Source: Prevotella sp. E13-27 (lineage in GTDB: Bacteria > Bacteroidota > Bacteroidia > Bacteroidales > Bacteroidaceae). From it: a DNA stretch of 64,000 bases. The DNA lies in contig NZ_JALPSC010000002.1 in NCBI RefSeq assembly GCF_023217965.1, positions 1,612,001 to 1,676,000 of the forward strand, in the 5' to 3' direction. Each line of letters opens with the position of its first letter. Positions within the stretch are counted from its first letter, which is position 1. Below the pieces are notes generated by a model. The model was not told where the DNA came from and did not search any database. It saw only the letters and a list, made by a program, of their open reading frames with translations. The position numbers were made by a program, and so were the translations under genes. Below, in pieces: positions 1 to 7,544 of the stretch.

Positions 1-901
1 TTATGCCGGCATAGGTGTTATACAATTCGAGTCCATTGCCCTTACAGTTATGTACAATAGAGTTTTCCATGTAAAGGCGCTGGTTCTGTGATGAGAGCTT
101 TGCCGAGTCACATATCACGCCATACATTGCGCTGCGCAACTCAGTGTTCTTCAGCTCATTGCCTTCAGACGAACCATAGAGATGTATTCCCTCCCACTGA
201 CCACTTACACGGTCGTAAGGCAGATAGGCAAACATGTGGTCAAGACGATCACCACGCATCAGCACAGAGTCGGTCTTCAACGTTCCATAGACATTTATCC
301 CTGCCTTGTCATGAAAATAAAGTTGAGTATTCAGAATCTTCAGTGTGACACCTTCGCCAACAGTTATTCCGCCATAGACTACAATAGGCTTAGAAGACTG
401 TATCGTAGAGTCGTTAGTGACCTTCAAGTCCTTTACTGACAAGGCATCCCACGCATAGCCGCGAAGATTGACGCTCTGCTCCACCCCACTCTCAAGGGCA
501 AACACAATATCGTCAGTGATAAGCTGAACCAAAGACCGCAGGTTCTCAGGTGCTGTCAACTCTACAAACACGCGAAGGCTGTCACCCTTGCGCAACTCCA
601 GATCGCTGACCGATGAGCCTCTGGCGTTGTCGAGAAATGTGCCATCGACATTCACCCTATAGCCCGTCTGATTGCCCTTGCGCAGGAACGCCTGACTGAT
701 ACGTACACCATCTGAGTTGTTGTTATAGACCCAGAAAGAATATGTTGCCGAGCCTACGGAAGAGAACACGGTGTCCAGCTTTATGGTGTCGCTGGAGAAC
801 GTCAGACGTGCGTTCCGGCTCGTGGTGAACGACTCATCGTCCTGACACGACAAGCACAGCAGCGTTATAGTGAATAGAAAGAATAAAATCCGTTTCATCA
901 T
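1..901 (-). CDS. Right-handed beta-helix lipoprotein, 3' end cut by window edge
   Basis: The reading frame is open from ATG codons at 901/898 down to base 1, so the C-terminus lies outside the window and 300 residues are visible. The N-terminus MKRILFFLFTITLLCLSC is a lipoprotein signal with lipobox LCLS-C. A region like an immunoglobulin-type or choice-of-anchor module follows (SVGSATYSFWVYNNNSDGV), then short strands with repeated N/G turns (YGGITVGEGVTLKI, HNCKGNGLELYNT) typical of parallel beta-helices. It is probably an outer-membrane-anchored surface protein; no substrate can be named. It lies 80 bp downstream of the rubrerythrin gene with no promoter of its own that I can see. A 13-bp inverted repeat encloses its start codons. 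Confidence 0.75.
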   Translation of the reverse strand, partial: MMKRILFFLFTITLLCLSCQDDESFTTSRNARLTFSSDTIKLDTVFSSVGSATYSFWVYNNNSDGVRISQAFLRKGNQTGYRVNVDGTFLDNARGSSVSDLELRKGDSLRVFVELTAPENLRSLVQLITDDIVFALESGVEQSVNLRGYAWDALSVKDLKVTNDSTIQSSKPIVVYGGITVGEGVTLKILNTQLYFHDKAGINVYGTLKTDSVLMRGDRLDHMFAYLPYDRVSGQWEGIHLYGSSEGNELKNTELRSAMYGVICDSAKLSSQNQRLYMENSIVHNCKGNGLELYNTYAGI

Positions 902-922
902 ATACGATAAAACGGATTTTAT
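883..922 (-). promoter_or_regulatory. 13-bp inverted repeat enclosing the start codon of the first gene
   Basis: Bases 883-895 (ATAAAATCCGTTT) and 910-922 are perfect inverted repeats separated by 14 nt that contain both candidate ATG codons (901 and 898). In mRNA the start codon would lie in the loop. The element could be a terminator for the upstream rubrerythrin transcript, or a structure controlling translation. Only the symmetry is observed. Confidence 0.5.
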
Positions 923-980
923 GTCGATTTATTGTCTTAACGTCCCAGAATGAAACACGCCTGGAACTAAAGACCTTAGC

Positions 981-1541
981 TTACTTGCCGAAATAGCGCT
1001 TCAGCAGGCCAGCGAAGCCTGCGCCATGACGAGCCTCGTCCTTTGCCATCTCGTGAACGGTATCGTGGATAGCGTCGAAGCCAGCAGCCTTAGCATTCTT
1101 TGCAATGCGGAACTTATCCTCACATGCGCCAGCCTCAGCAGCAGCACGCTTCTCAAGGTTGGTCTTTGTGTCAGCCCATACGCACTCACCAAGGAGCTCT
1201 GCGAAACGGCTTGCATGGTCAGCCTCTTCGAAAGCATAGCGCTTGAAAGCCTCAGCAATCTCAGGATAGCCCTCACGGTCAGCCTGACGAGCCATAGCCA
1301 GATACTGGCCTACCTCGCTGCACTCACCGTTAAAGTGTGCACGCAGATCGTTAATCATCTCTTCTGATACACCCTCGAGCTTACCATCACCAATCTTATG
1401 AACGGTAGCATAAGTCATGTCGGCATCGTCCTTAAGCTCAGAGAACTTAGAAGCTGGAGCCTTACAGATTGGACACTTCTCGGGAGGATTCTCGCCTTCG
1501 TAGATATAACCACACACGGCGCAAATGAACTTTTTCTTCAT
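981..1541 (-). CDS. rbr: Rubrerythrin-family protein with N-terminal rubredoxin domain
   Basis: This 186-residue protein begins with a rubredoxin-type iron site (C7-x2-C10 and C23-x2-C26). A ferritin-like four-helix domain follows, with the diiron ligand pattern E-x6-Y and EEADH/DEARH. The rubredoxin-first order is that of reverse rubrerythrins, which reduce hydrogen peroxide in the cytoplasm of anaerobes. A full promoter (TTTG-N20-TATATTTG) lies at 1592-1623, giving a leader of roughly 45 nt. It is monocistronic or cotranscribed with the lipoprotein gene downstream. The oxidative-stress role is known for the family and is not shown here. Confidence 0.93.
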   Translation of the reverse strand: MKKKFICAVCGYIYEGENPPEKCPICKAPASKFSELKDDADMTYATVHKIGDGKLEGVSEEMINDLRAHFNGECSEVGQYLAMARQADREGYPEIAEAFKRYAFEEADHASRFAELLGECVWADTKTNLEKRAAAEAGACEDKFRIAKNAKAAGFDAIHDTVHEMAKDEARHGAGFAGLLKRYFGK

Positions 1542-1591
1542 AGTAACATTAGTATTTGTTTAATAAAAAAAATTTTGAATAGATTGTTTTG

Positions 1592-1623
1592 CAAATATAG
1601 GCATAAAAAAATAATTCCACAAA
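1592..1623 (-). promoter_or_regulatory. Bacteroidetes-type promoter of rbr
   Basis: On the minus strand, TTTG (1623-1620), a 20-nt spacer and TATATTTG (1599-1592) match the Bacteroidetes primary sigma-factor consensus exactly. The transcript is expected to start near 1587. Confidence 0.8.
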
Positions 1624-1689
1624 TATTTTTGCAGAATTATTTTTCATAAGGCCGTTTTTAATCAAAAAATAATCAATTATAAACAACGA

Positions 1690-1722
1690 CAAAGGGCATG
1701 CTCTCAAAAAGCACACCCCTTG
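1690..1722 (-). terminator. Terminator of the rpmB-rpmG-DUF4295 operon
   Basis: CAAAGGGCATGCT (1690-1702) pairs with AGCACACCCCTTG (1710-1722) over 13 bp with three G-U pairs. On the minus strand a T-rich tract follows. It sits 27 bp behind the last gene of the operon. Confidence 0.65.
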
Positions 1723-1749
1723 TTATAGTGAACTATAAATAAGTCAATA

Positions 1750-1908
1750 TTAGTTCTTGAAGAAGTCCTTAACATCCTCGTTAGGAACCATCTGCTCATC
1801 GAAGATGTAAGCGCCAGTCTTTGGGCTGCGAACCATCTTGATGACCTTTGAATAAGCGCGACCATCCTTCGAACCTTCGTGGAGGGTTGCAACGGTTTTC
1901 TTTGCCAT
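1750..1908 (-). CDS. DUF4295 family small basic protein
   Basis: A 52-residue protein starts MAKKTVATLHEGSKDGRAYS at 1908 and ends KDFFKN. It is too short for many gene callers. It matches the small Bacteroidetes-specific DUF4295 family, which is regularly encoded directly behind rpmB and rpmG, as here (gap of 15 bp to rpmG). The basic composition and position suggest a ribosome-associated protein, but its function is not established. Confidence 0.88.
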   Translation of the reverse strand: MAKKTVATLHEGSKDGRAYSKVIKMVRSPKTGAYIFDEQMVPNEDVKDFFKN

Positions 1909-1923
1909 GCGTAGTTACCTTTC

Positions 1924-2115
1924 TTACTTAATCTCCTTGTGAAGAGTCATCTTCTTCAGGATAGGGTTATACTTCATCAGCTCCATGCGCTCAGGCGTGT
2001 TCTTACGATTCTTTGTCGTAACATAACGACTTGTACCGCCAAGGCCGCTGTTCTTCATCTCTGTGCACTCCAGAACAACCTGGACGCGATTACCTTTTGC
2101 TTTCTTGCTTGCCAT
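1924..2115 (-). CDS. rpmG: 50S ribosomal protein L33
   Basis: The 63-residue sequence [19 protein letters not shown]...[23 protein letters not shown] is typical of L33. The zinc-binding cysteine pairs of C+ versions are absent (a single Cys at 17), so this is the zinc-independent form. It is the middle gene of rpmB-rpmG-DUF4295, starting 22 bp after rpmB. Confidence 0.96.
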   Translation of the reverse strand: MASKKAKGNRVQVVLECTEMKNSGLGGTSRYVTTKNRKNTPERMELMKYNPILKKMTLHKEIK

Positions 2116-2137
2116 GGTTATCTTTCCTCCTCATATA

Positions 2138-2413
2138 TTAATTACCCCATGCGAACACCTTCTTGTCGAGGTCGTTCCATGTGAGGTAACCCTTGTCTAC
2201 TGCCTGACGAATGGCAGCATCAAGACCTATTTTATTAATTAAACGCAGACCAGCTGCACTGATCTTAAGGCTAATCCAGCAGTTCTGCTCTACCCAGAAG
2301 AACTTCTTGCTGAACAGGTTGACGTCAAAGCTGCGCTTTGTGCGGTGCTTTGAGTGAGACACGTTGTTACCTATCTGTGCCTTCTTGCCTGTGATTTGAC
2401 AAACTTTAGACAT
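2138..2413 (-). CDS. rpmB: 50S ribosomal protein L28
   Basis: The 91-residue sequence [33 protein letters not shown] carries the L28 signature and ends in [15 protein letters not shown]. It lacks a CxxC zinc motif. It is the first gene of the operon. A -7 box TACCTTTG lies on the minus strand at 2468-2475, about 55 bp upstream, with no clear -33 element. Confidence 0.96.
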   Translation of the reverse strand: MSKVCQITGKKAQIGNNVSHSKHRTKRSFDVNLFSKKFFWVEQNCWISLKISAAGLRLINKIGLDAAIRQAVDKGYLTWNDLDKKVFAWGN

Positions 2414-2791
2414 TGCTATCTACTTTCTTTTTAAGTCTTTAAATACTTACTTACTCCAAACAGGGTGCAAAGGTACAATAAAATATTGAAGTTTGAATAT
2501 GAGAGATTAAATATTCTCCCATTTCTTAATATTATTTAACCAAACATCATCTTTTTATGTCTTTGGATTCCTGTTTGTCTCTATTTTTTACACCACTATA
2601 AAAGCATGTTTTCATTTTTTTGCACAGAGCGCACGGAGTTTCCGTAGTTCTTCTTCGACCACGAATTATACAAATTGAACGAATTAATTTCTCCGTGATT
2701 CTGAATCTAAGATGAATTTATATTCCATTCCGCATGGATAAATTCGTTTTATTTGTAAAATTCGTGGTCGTTTAATATATCCGAAGTCGAA
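2414..2791. other. Gene-free AT-rich spacer with rpmB promoter box and an inverted-repeat element
   Basis: No coding frame is convincing here. The stretch holds the -7 box for rpmB (2468-2475, minus) and a 115-bp inverted-repeat element at 2656-2770, listed separately. The rest is AT-rich and unremarkable. Confidence 0.7.
2656..2770. repeat. 115-bp element with 30-bp imperfect terminal inverted repeats
   Basis: Bases 2656-2685 begin CGACCACGAATTATACAAAT. Their inverted copy at 2741-2770 matches at 27 of 30 positions. Arms of CACGAATT-type sequence are a recurrent intergenic theme in Bacteroidetes genomes. The arms could form one long hairpin in RNA from either strand. Whether it is mobile cannot be judged from one copy. 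Confidence 0.6.
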
Positions 2792-3310
2792 TTATTCTGC
2801 CGATGTCTCTGCCTCTTCCGCATCTTCCTGCTTCAGGAAATCGCGGAACAGTTGTATTGCCACGTTCGTAGCTATGGCAAGGTTTATGTCACGTCCGTGG
2901 TCTTCCTCCACCTTACGTGTTGTCACCTTGTCCTTTGTGCCGCAAGCCAGCCAGATGGTGCCCACGGGAATCTCTTTTGTGCCACCGCCAGGACCGGCGA
3001 AGCCTGTTGCAGCAATGGCATAGTCAGTATCCAGTGTCGCGCATGCACCTTTCACCATTTCCACGGCAACCTCCTCACACACGGCAGTCTTCTCTTCGAG
3101 CAAGTCGTGAGACACGCCGAGCAATCGCTCTTTCACCTCATTAACATAGCAGATGATGCCGCCCTTGAAATATTTTGAAGCGCCAGGCACAGCTATCACG
3201 GCCTCAGCTATACGTCCACCTGTGCAACTCTCTGCTGTTGCCAGCGTCTTCTCTTTCTCCCAAAGCAGTTCGCTTATCTCCCTGCTAATAATCTTACTTT
3301 CAAAATCCAT
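2792..3310 (-). CDS. pncC: CinA C-terminal domain protein (nicotinamide-nucleotide amidohydrolase)
   Basis: This 172-residue protein consists of the CinA C-terminal domain alone, with the AESCTGGRIAEAV motif near residue 26 and the glycine-rich ATGFAGPGGGT loop. Stand-alone PncC proteins deamidate nicotinamide mononucleotide to nicotinate mononucleotide in pyridine-nucleotide salvage. The C-terminus ends in an acidic tail (EDAEEAETSAE). The gene follows tsaD on the same strand after about 30 bp and is probably cotranscribed with it. Confidence 0.88.
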   Translation of the reverse strand: MDFESKIISREISELLWEKEKTLATAESCTGGRIAEAVIAVPGASKYFKGGIICYVNEVKERLLGVSHDLLEEKTAVCEEVAVEMVKGACATLDTDYAIAATGFAGPGGGTKEIPVGTIWLACGTKDKVTTRKVEEDHGRDINLAIATNVAIQLFRDFLKQEDAEEAETSAE

Positions 3311-3341
3311 GTATTTCTTTGACTTTTTACTGTTTCACTTT

Positions 3342-4436
3342 TTATTTAAATGTCACTTTCGAGAAAGCAGGAGCATCTATTGAGCAGAACTCCTTGTCCA
3401 TATACTTATAATAGCCCACTATACCTATCATCGCTGCATTGTCGGTGGTATAGCTGAACTTTGGTATATATACCGTCCATCCGAAGCGCTTTGCATAGTC
3501 GTGGAACGCGTTACGCAGTCCGTTGTTTGCACTCACTCCGCCAGCCACAGCCACATGCTTTATGCCAGTGTCCTTCACAGCCAGCTTCAGCTTCTTCATC
3601 AGTATGTCAACGATGGTCCACTCCAGCGATGCTGCCAGGTCCTCCTTGTGATGCTCCACGAAGTCGGGATCATCCTCCACCCATTTCTTCAGGTTGTAGA
3701 GGAACGATGTCTTCAGTCCCGAGAAGCTATAGTCATAGCCAGGTATATGAGGCTCGGCAAACTGGTATGCCTTCGGGTTGCCCTGTCGTGCCAGTCGGTC
3801 GATGATTGGTCCGCCTGGGTAGCCCAGTCCCATCACCTTCGAGCACTTGTCTATTGCCTCTCCTGCAGCATCGTCTATGGTCTGTCCCAGCACCTCCATG
3901 TCGTTATACGCGCGTACCAATACTATCTGTGAGTTACCACCCGACACCAAAAGACAGATGAATGGGAAGGGAGGGTGAACCTCTCCCGACCTCCCCAAAG
4001 GGGAGGAGTTCCCTTCGGCACCCTTTTGCGCCAGTCCCTCCCCTCCTTCGGAGGGGCTGGGGGAGGTAATAAAGTGTGCCATCACATGTCCCTGCAGATG
4101 GTTCACATCTATCATCGGTATGCCGAGCGAGCGTGCGAAGCCCTTCGCGAAGTTCACTCCCACGAGCAGCGAGCCCATCAGTCCCGGTCCGCGTGTGAAT
4201 GCCACTGCCGACAGCTGTTCCTTCGTTATCCCTGCCCGCTTGATAGCCTCGCTCACAACGGGCACCACGTTCTGTTGGTGAGCCCTTGATGCCAGCTCAG
4301 GCACCACGCCGCCGTATGCCTCATGCACAGCCTGTGATGCTGTCACGTTCGACAGCAGCACGCCGTTTTTCAGCACGGCTGCCGACGTATCGTCGCAGCT
4401 CGACTCTATACCTAATATATATATGTCTTTCTCCAT
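3342..4436 (-). CDS. tsaD: tRNA N6-adenosine threonylcarbamoyltransferase, with in-frame repeat insertion
   Basis: TsaD catalyses the last step of t6A37 formation in ANN-decoding tRNAs, with TsaB and TsaE. The sequence shows GIESSCDDTSAAV at the N-terminus, the metal-binding HLQGHVMAH site, the CLLVSGGNSQI loop and the AGGVSANNGLR motif. The start at 4436 (MEKDIYILGIESSC) is chosen over in-frame upstream ATGs because the promoter lies at 4454-4485. At 364 residues it is about 25-30 longer than usual. The excess lies between HFI and HPPFPFICLL, is rich in S, P, G and E, and is encoded by a palindromic repeat (3979-4067). The insertion follows the metal-binding helix, so activity is likely kept but unproven. 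Confidence 0.95.
   Translation of the reverse strand: MEKDIYILGIESSCDDTSAAVLKNGVLLSNVTASQAVHEAYGGVVPELASRAHQQNVVPVVSEAIKRAGITKEQLSAVAFTRGPGLMGSLLVGVNFAKGFARSLGIPMIDVNHLQGHVMAHFITSPSPSEGGEGLAQKGAEGNSSPLGRSGEVHPPFPFICLLVSGGNSQIVLVRAYNDMEVLGQTIDDAAGEAIDKCSKVMGLGYPGGPIIDRLARQGNPKAYQFAEPHIPGYDYSFSGLKTSFLYNLKKWVEDDPDFVEHHKEDLAASLEWTIVDILMKKLKLAVKDTGIKHVAVAGGVSANNGLRNAFHDYAKRFGWTVYIPKFSYTTDNAAMIGIVGYYKYMDKEFCSIDAPAFSKVTFK
3979..4067. repeat. 89-bp double-palindrome element inserted in frame in tsaD
   Basis: The element has inverted ends (ACCTCTCCCGACCTCCCC at 3979-3996; ACCTCCCCCAGCCCCTCC reading inward from 4067). Each end carries its own small hairpin (CCTCCCC-AAA-GGGGAGG; CTCC-TTC-GGAG). The GC-rich composition contrasts with its surroundings. 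It resembles the dispersed GGGGAGG/CCTCCCC repeats of Bacteroidetes genomes. It adds about 29 codons to tsaD without a stop. This is the only copy in the window. Confidence 0.75.
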
Positions 4437-4453
4437 TTTCTCCTTTTTGGGTG

Positions 4454-4485
4454 CAAAGGTACGATTAAGCGAGGAAAAATGCAAA
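4454..4485 (-). promoter_or_regulatory. Promoter of tsaD
   Basis: Minus strand TTTG (4485-4482), a 20-nt spacer and TACCTTTG (4461-4454). The predicted start near 4449 gives a leader of about 13 nt to the ATG at 4436, which fixes the tsaD start. Confidence 0.8.
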
Positions 4486-4520
4486 TTTATTTGCAATTTT
4501 CCGAGCGAAAGTACCCTTAA

Positions 4521-4741
4521 GTTATTCACTTATTCACTTATTCACTTTGGACATTTAGGTTTTTCAAAAACCGAAAAGGGTGGAAGGGATGAGAAACGGG
4601 AATGAAAAACATGGTGGAGAAAAAATATTGAAATAATAATTTATATTATATATATTAATAATATATATAATATAAAATTTTCGTTTCAAGAAAAGCTCAA
4701 TACACAGATGTCCAAAGTGAATAAGTGAATAAGTGAATAAC
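4521..4741. mobile_element. 221-bp MITE-like element with perfect 34-bp terminal inverted repeats
   Basis: Bases 4521-4554 (GTTATTCACTTATTCACTTA onward) and 4708-4741 are exact reverse complements over 34 bp. Each arm contains three TTATTCAC-type heptads ending in TTTGGACAT. The interior is AT-rich with a 35-nt near-palindrome of T and A at 4641-4675, and it has no credible gene. The structure fits a miniature inverted-repeat element or a large cruciform. No target-site duplication is evident at the ends. Confidence 0.6.
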
Positions 4742-4870
4742 CTGCCCCATTCATACGGAAATTGTTTACTTTTTTTGTGCAAGAAAAAAATTTCGCTATA
4801 TATTCGTAAACCGCAATGACAACGTCGTACCTTTGCGATGTGTTTGAGATGCATCGCGATGACACATAAG

Positions 4871-4920
4871 AGCGTTTAGAAAGAACGCAAGCAGTAATCA
4901 GTAAGAACGCCACAAGCGAT
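4871..4920. repeat. Degenerate ~22-bp tandem units of the AGTAAGAACGC family
   Basis: Three units (AGCGTTTAGAAAGAACGC, AGTAATCAGTAAGAACGC and AAGCGATTAGGTTTGAAC) follow each other at about 22-bp spacing. The same motif occurs at 31641-31690 and 32871-32945, so this is a small dispersed intergenic repeat family. Confidence 0.55.
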
Positions 4921-4968
4921 TAGGTTTGAACCTTTTCACAGATTGAAACGGGCGGTTTGCTGAAATAA

Positions 4969-5000
4969 TTTGCGGTGAACGAGAGCAATGCATACCTTTG
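4969..5000 (+). promoter_or_regulatory. Promoter of the DUF4353-type lipoprotein gene
   Basis: TTTG at 4969-4972, a 20-nt spacer and TACCTTTG at 4993-5000. The predicted start near 5005 precedes both candidate start codons (5020 and 5047). Confidence 0.8.
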
Positions 5001-5046
5001 TGAGTGAAAAAAAACAAACATGCGAAACTTAAACAAACTGACAATT

Positions 5047-6786
5047 ATGAAGCAATTGATAATTTCGACGATGCTCATAGCATCGGTCATCACAGTGATG
5101 ACATGCTGCTCTGTTGAAGATCCTTACGAGGCATGGAGCGGCGCATACGGATGGGACAACGGCGGTGGCAACGGAAGCTCAGAGACGACAGGTGAACTGT
5201 CTACATTTGACATCGCTATAGACCAGACAACGGCGGAGCCTACAGAGGTGGCAAGCGAGTACTTCCCCGACGAGGAGGACGCACTGGAGAACAACGAGTT
5301 CACCACTGAGGTGAGCATAGACCTGTCGAACCCAGAGACGAAGACAGAGAACGGCGTGGAGGTGACGGTGAACGGTGGTCACGTGACAGCCAACCACGGT
5401 ACGGAGAAGAAGATATGCTATGTGGTGAGCGGAACGACCACCGATGGCTCGCTTACGGTGATAGGCGAAAAGAAATATGCCGTGAAGCTCAACGGAGCAA
5501 GCATAACCAACCCCGACTCGGCTGCGCTGAACCTGCTGAGCAGCAAGAGGGCATACATAATCCTCGCTGATGGCACCACGAACACGCTGAGCGACGGAAC
5601 AGGGGGCTCACAGAAGGGCGCACTCTACTGCAAGGGTAAACTGCTGTTTAACGGAAACGGCTCACTAAGCGTGACTGGTAACACTAACAACGGCATACAC
5701 TCGGCCGACTACATAGTGTTCCGCAAGGGCAATAACATATATGTGAAATCGACTGCCAACAACGGCATCAAGGCGAACGACGGCGTGTTCATCAATGGCG
5801 GAATACTGAACGTAGAGGTGCAGGCAGCTGCTGCCAAGGGCATAAGCAGCGAGAGCCACGTCATAGTGAATGGCGGACGCACGACGGTGCTTACTACCGG
5901 CAACGGCATGTATGACTCAGACGACAAGGAGGCAAAGGGTGCAGCAGGCATAAAGACCGACTCTACGTTCACCATCAACGCTGGCGAACTGAGGCTGAAA
6001 AGCACAGGCAGCGGTGGCAAGGGCATCAACGCCGACGGCACGGCCACCTTCAACGGCGGAAGCGTGATGATCGTAACGACAGGAGGGAAGTACAGTGGTT
6101 CGGGCGACACCTCGTCGCCAAAGGGCATCAGGGCCGATGGCAACATCATCATCAATGGCGGAAGAATATTGGTGCGCACCAGTGGCAACGGTGGCGAGGG
6201 CATAGAGACCAAGGGCACGATGACCATCACTGGCGGAGAAGTGGCCAGCTATGCCTACGACGATGCCATCAACTCGAAGAGCGACATGACTATCAGCGGT
6301 GGCTATGTATATGCGCAGGGACAGCACAACGACGGACTCGACGCCAACGGCAACTGCTACATCAATGGCGGACTCATCTATGCCATCTGTTCTGGCTCGC
6401 CTGAGGTGGCCATCGATGCCAACACGGAGGGTGGCAAGAAGCTCTACGTCACAGGCGGCACCATCGTCGCCATAGGCGGACTGGAGGGTGGCAGCAGCCT
6501 CACGCAGTCGTGCTATCAGGCCTCCTCATGGTCTTCTGACACATGGTATGCGCTCACCGTAGGCAGCAGCACCTTCGCCTTCAAGACGCCATCAAGCGGT
6601 GGTTCAGGTCTTGTAGTCAGTGGTGCCTCTCAGCCCACACTCCTGTCGGGTGTCAACGTTTCAGGCGGCACATCCGTTTTCGCAGGTCTCGGCGTCTTTG
6701 GCGCCACAACGAGCGACGGCTCTTCAGTAAGTCTCTCGTCATACTCCGGCAACAGCAACGGCCCAGGCGGTGGGTTCAGGAGATAG
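5047..6786 (+). CDS. DUF4353-type carbohydrate-binding-like beta-helix lipoprotein
   Basis: The 579-residue protein starts MKQLIISTMLIASVITVMTC with the lipobox cysteine near residue 20. An in-frame ATG at 5020 would add nine residues. A Gly/Asn linker follows, then a solenoid of repeated strands with the pattern INGGxLxVxAxGNGGKGIxxDGxxxINGG, seen at least six times. This matches the DUF4353 / carbohydrate-binding domain-containing family of Bacteroidales and Firmicutes. The C-terminus is Ser/Gly-rich and ends NGPGGGFRR. It is probably surface-anchored. The ligand is unknown, and carbohydrate binding is a family label rather than something visible here. Confidence 0.8.
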   Translation: MKQLIISTMLIASVITVMTCCSVEDPYEAWSGAYGWDNGGGNGSSETTGELSTFDIAIDQTTAEPTEVASEYFPDEEDALENNEFTTEVSIDLSNPETKTENGVEVTVNGGHVTANHGTEKKICYVVSGTTTDGSLTVIGEKKYAVKLNGASITNPDSAALNLLSSKRAYIILADGTTNTLSDGTGGSQKGALYCKGKLLFNGNGSLSVTGNTNNGIHSADYIVFRKGNNIYVKSTANNGIKANDGVFINGGILNVEVQAAAAKGISSESHVIVNGGRTTVLTTGNGMYDSDDKEAKGAAGIKTDSTFTINAGELRLKSTGSGGKGINADGTATFNGGSVMIVTTGGKYSGSGDTSSPKGIRADGNIIINGGRILVRTSGNGGEGIETKGTMTITGGEVASYAYDDAINSKSDMTISGGYVYAQGQHNDGLDANGNCYINGGLIYAICSGSPEVAIDANTEGGKKLYVTGGTIVAIGGLEGGSSLTQSCYQASSWSSDTWYALTVGSSTFAFKTPSSGGSGLVVSGASQPTLLSGVNVSGGTSVFAGLGVFGATTSDGSSVSLSSYSGNSNGPGGGFRR

Positions 6787-6790
6787 GGAG

Positions 6791-6906
6791 ATTAGGAAAT
6801 CCTAGGTTTTTCTAGGAAATCCTAGGTTTTTCTAGGAAATCCTAGGTTTTTCTAGGAAATCCTAGGAATACCTAGGACAGCCTAGGATTTCCTATGGTTT
6901 CTAGGA
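6791..6906. repeat. CTAG array at exact 10-bp period
   Basis: CTAG occurs at 6802, 6812, 6822, 6832, 6842, 6852, 6862, 6872 and 6882, nine times at 10-bp steps. A decayed unit (CTATGG) follows at 6892, and another CTAG at 6901. The first six repeats alternate CCTAGGTTTT and TCTAGGAAAT, a 20-bp unit. The array separates two convergent genes and supplies the stop codon and last residues (NPRLS) of the minus-strand gene. Confidence 0.85.
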
Positions 6907-7540
6907 GTCCTTCAAGTTCTTTTATTCTTGCTTTCAGCTGCAAGTTTTCTGCTTCTAAAGCACGAAGACGCGAATCAACTTCCTGACGATATCCCGTACG
7001 GGCAGCATGCATACGCTCCTTGATACCACCCTCAGTAACAAAACGATGTTCCAGTTTCTCTAAATAAGCACACATCATCTTGTCAGTCTGATGACAGAGA
7101 GTAAGCAACAGATTAGCCATCTCCTCATCATTCATTTTAGCTACCAGTGGTTCATAGTCACTAAAGTCATTGTGAGAATGACAAAAATCACGGAGTCGTT
7201 GCTGTCGTTTATTATCAGCAGACCATATAGCAAGATGGTGAGTATTAAGGTAATCCTGATAATCAGAACGTAGCTCTTGAAGACTACCTCGTGCCACATT
7301 TAGAAGTTTTATCTCCATCTCCGAACTGGTCTGGCCATCTTCACTTCCCTCAACAATATTTTGTTTACCGCTACGTGCAGCCTGTACCATTTGATCTACT
7401 GTACGATCACCATAAGCAGGTAGGAACCGATGGCAGAAGTCTACTGTCAGCTGATAGATAGCATCACTCTTACGGTAGAAATACAGTTCTTTCCAAACGA
7501 CGGATTTCTTTAACACTTTACCTTTAGTATCGTATTCCAT
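6872..7540 (-). CDS. Four-helix-bundle suffix-domain protein
   Basis: The 222-residue protein starts MEYDTKGKVLKKSVVWKELYF at 7540. The N-terminal half resembles the four-helix-bundle family related to proteins encoded in 23S rRNA intervening sequences (AARSGKQNIVEGSEDGQTSSEMEIKLL). The C-terminal third is a heptad-rich coiled coil (RLRALEAENLQLKARIKELEGLLE). A longer in-frame start at 7567 is rejected because it lies upstream of the promoter. The predicted transcription start falls on the ATG itself, so the mRNA may be leaderless. Its function is unknown; the family often sits near repeats or retroelements, but no reverse transcriptase is present here. Confidence 0.8.
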   Translation of the reverse strand: MEYDTKGKVLKKSVVWKELYFYRKSDAIYQLTVDFCHRFLPAYGDRTVDQMVQAARSGKQNIVEGSEDGQTSSEMEIKLLNVARGSLQELRSDYQDYLNTHHLAIWSADNKRQQRLRDFCHSHNDFSDYEPLVAKMNDEEMANLLLTLCHQTDKMMCAYLEKLEHRFVTEGGIKERMHAARTGYRQEVDSRLRALEAENLQLKARIKELEGLLETIGNPRLS

Positions 7541-7544
7541 ATTG

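Larger units (their letters stand above)
4742..5019. other. Remainder of the gene-free tsaD/DUF4353 spacer
   Basis: The 4437-5019 spacer holds, in order, the tsaD promoter, the 221-bp inverted-repeat element, degenerate tandem units ending in AAGAACGC at 4871-4920, and the promoter of the lipoprotein gene. I see no gene. Confidence 0.7.

Noticed and set aside
4564..4913. Short open frames across the AT-rich inverted-repeat element
   Set aside because: They read the same heptad repeats on both strands and have no protein-like conservation signals.
6872..7540. Four-helix-bundle protein considered as the Avd accessory of a diversity-generating retroelement
   Set aside because: No reverse transcriptase, template repeat or variable repeat is present nearby.
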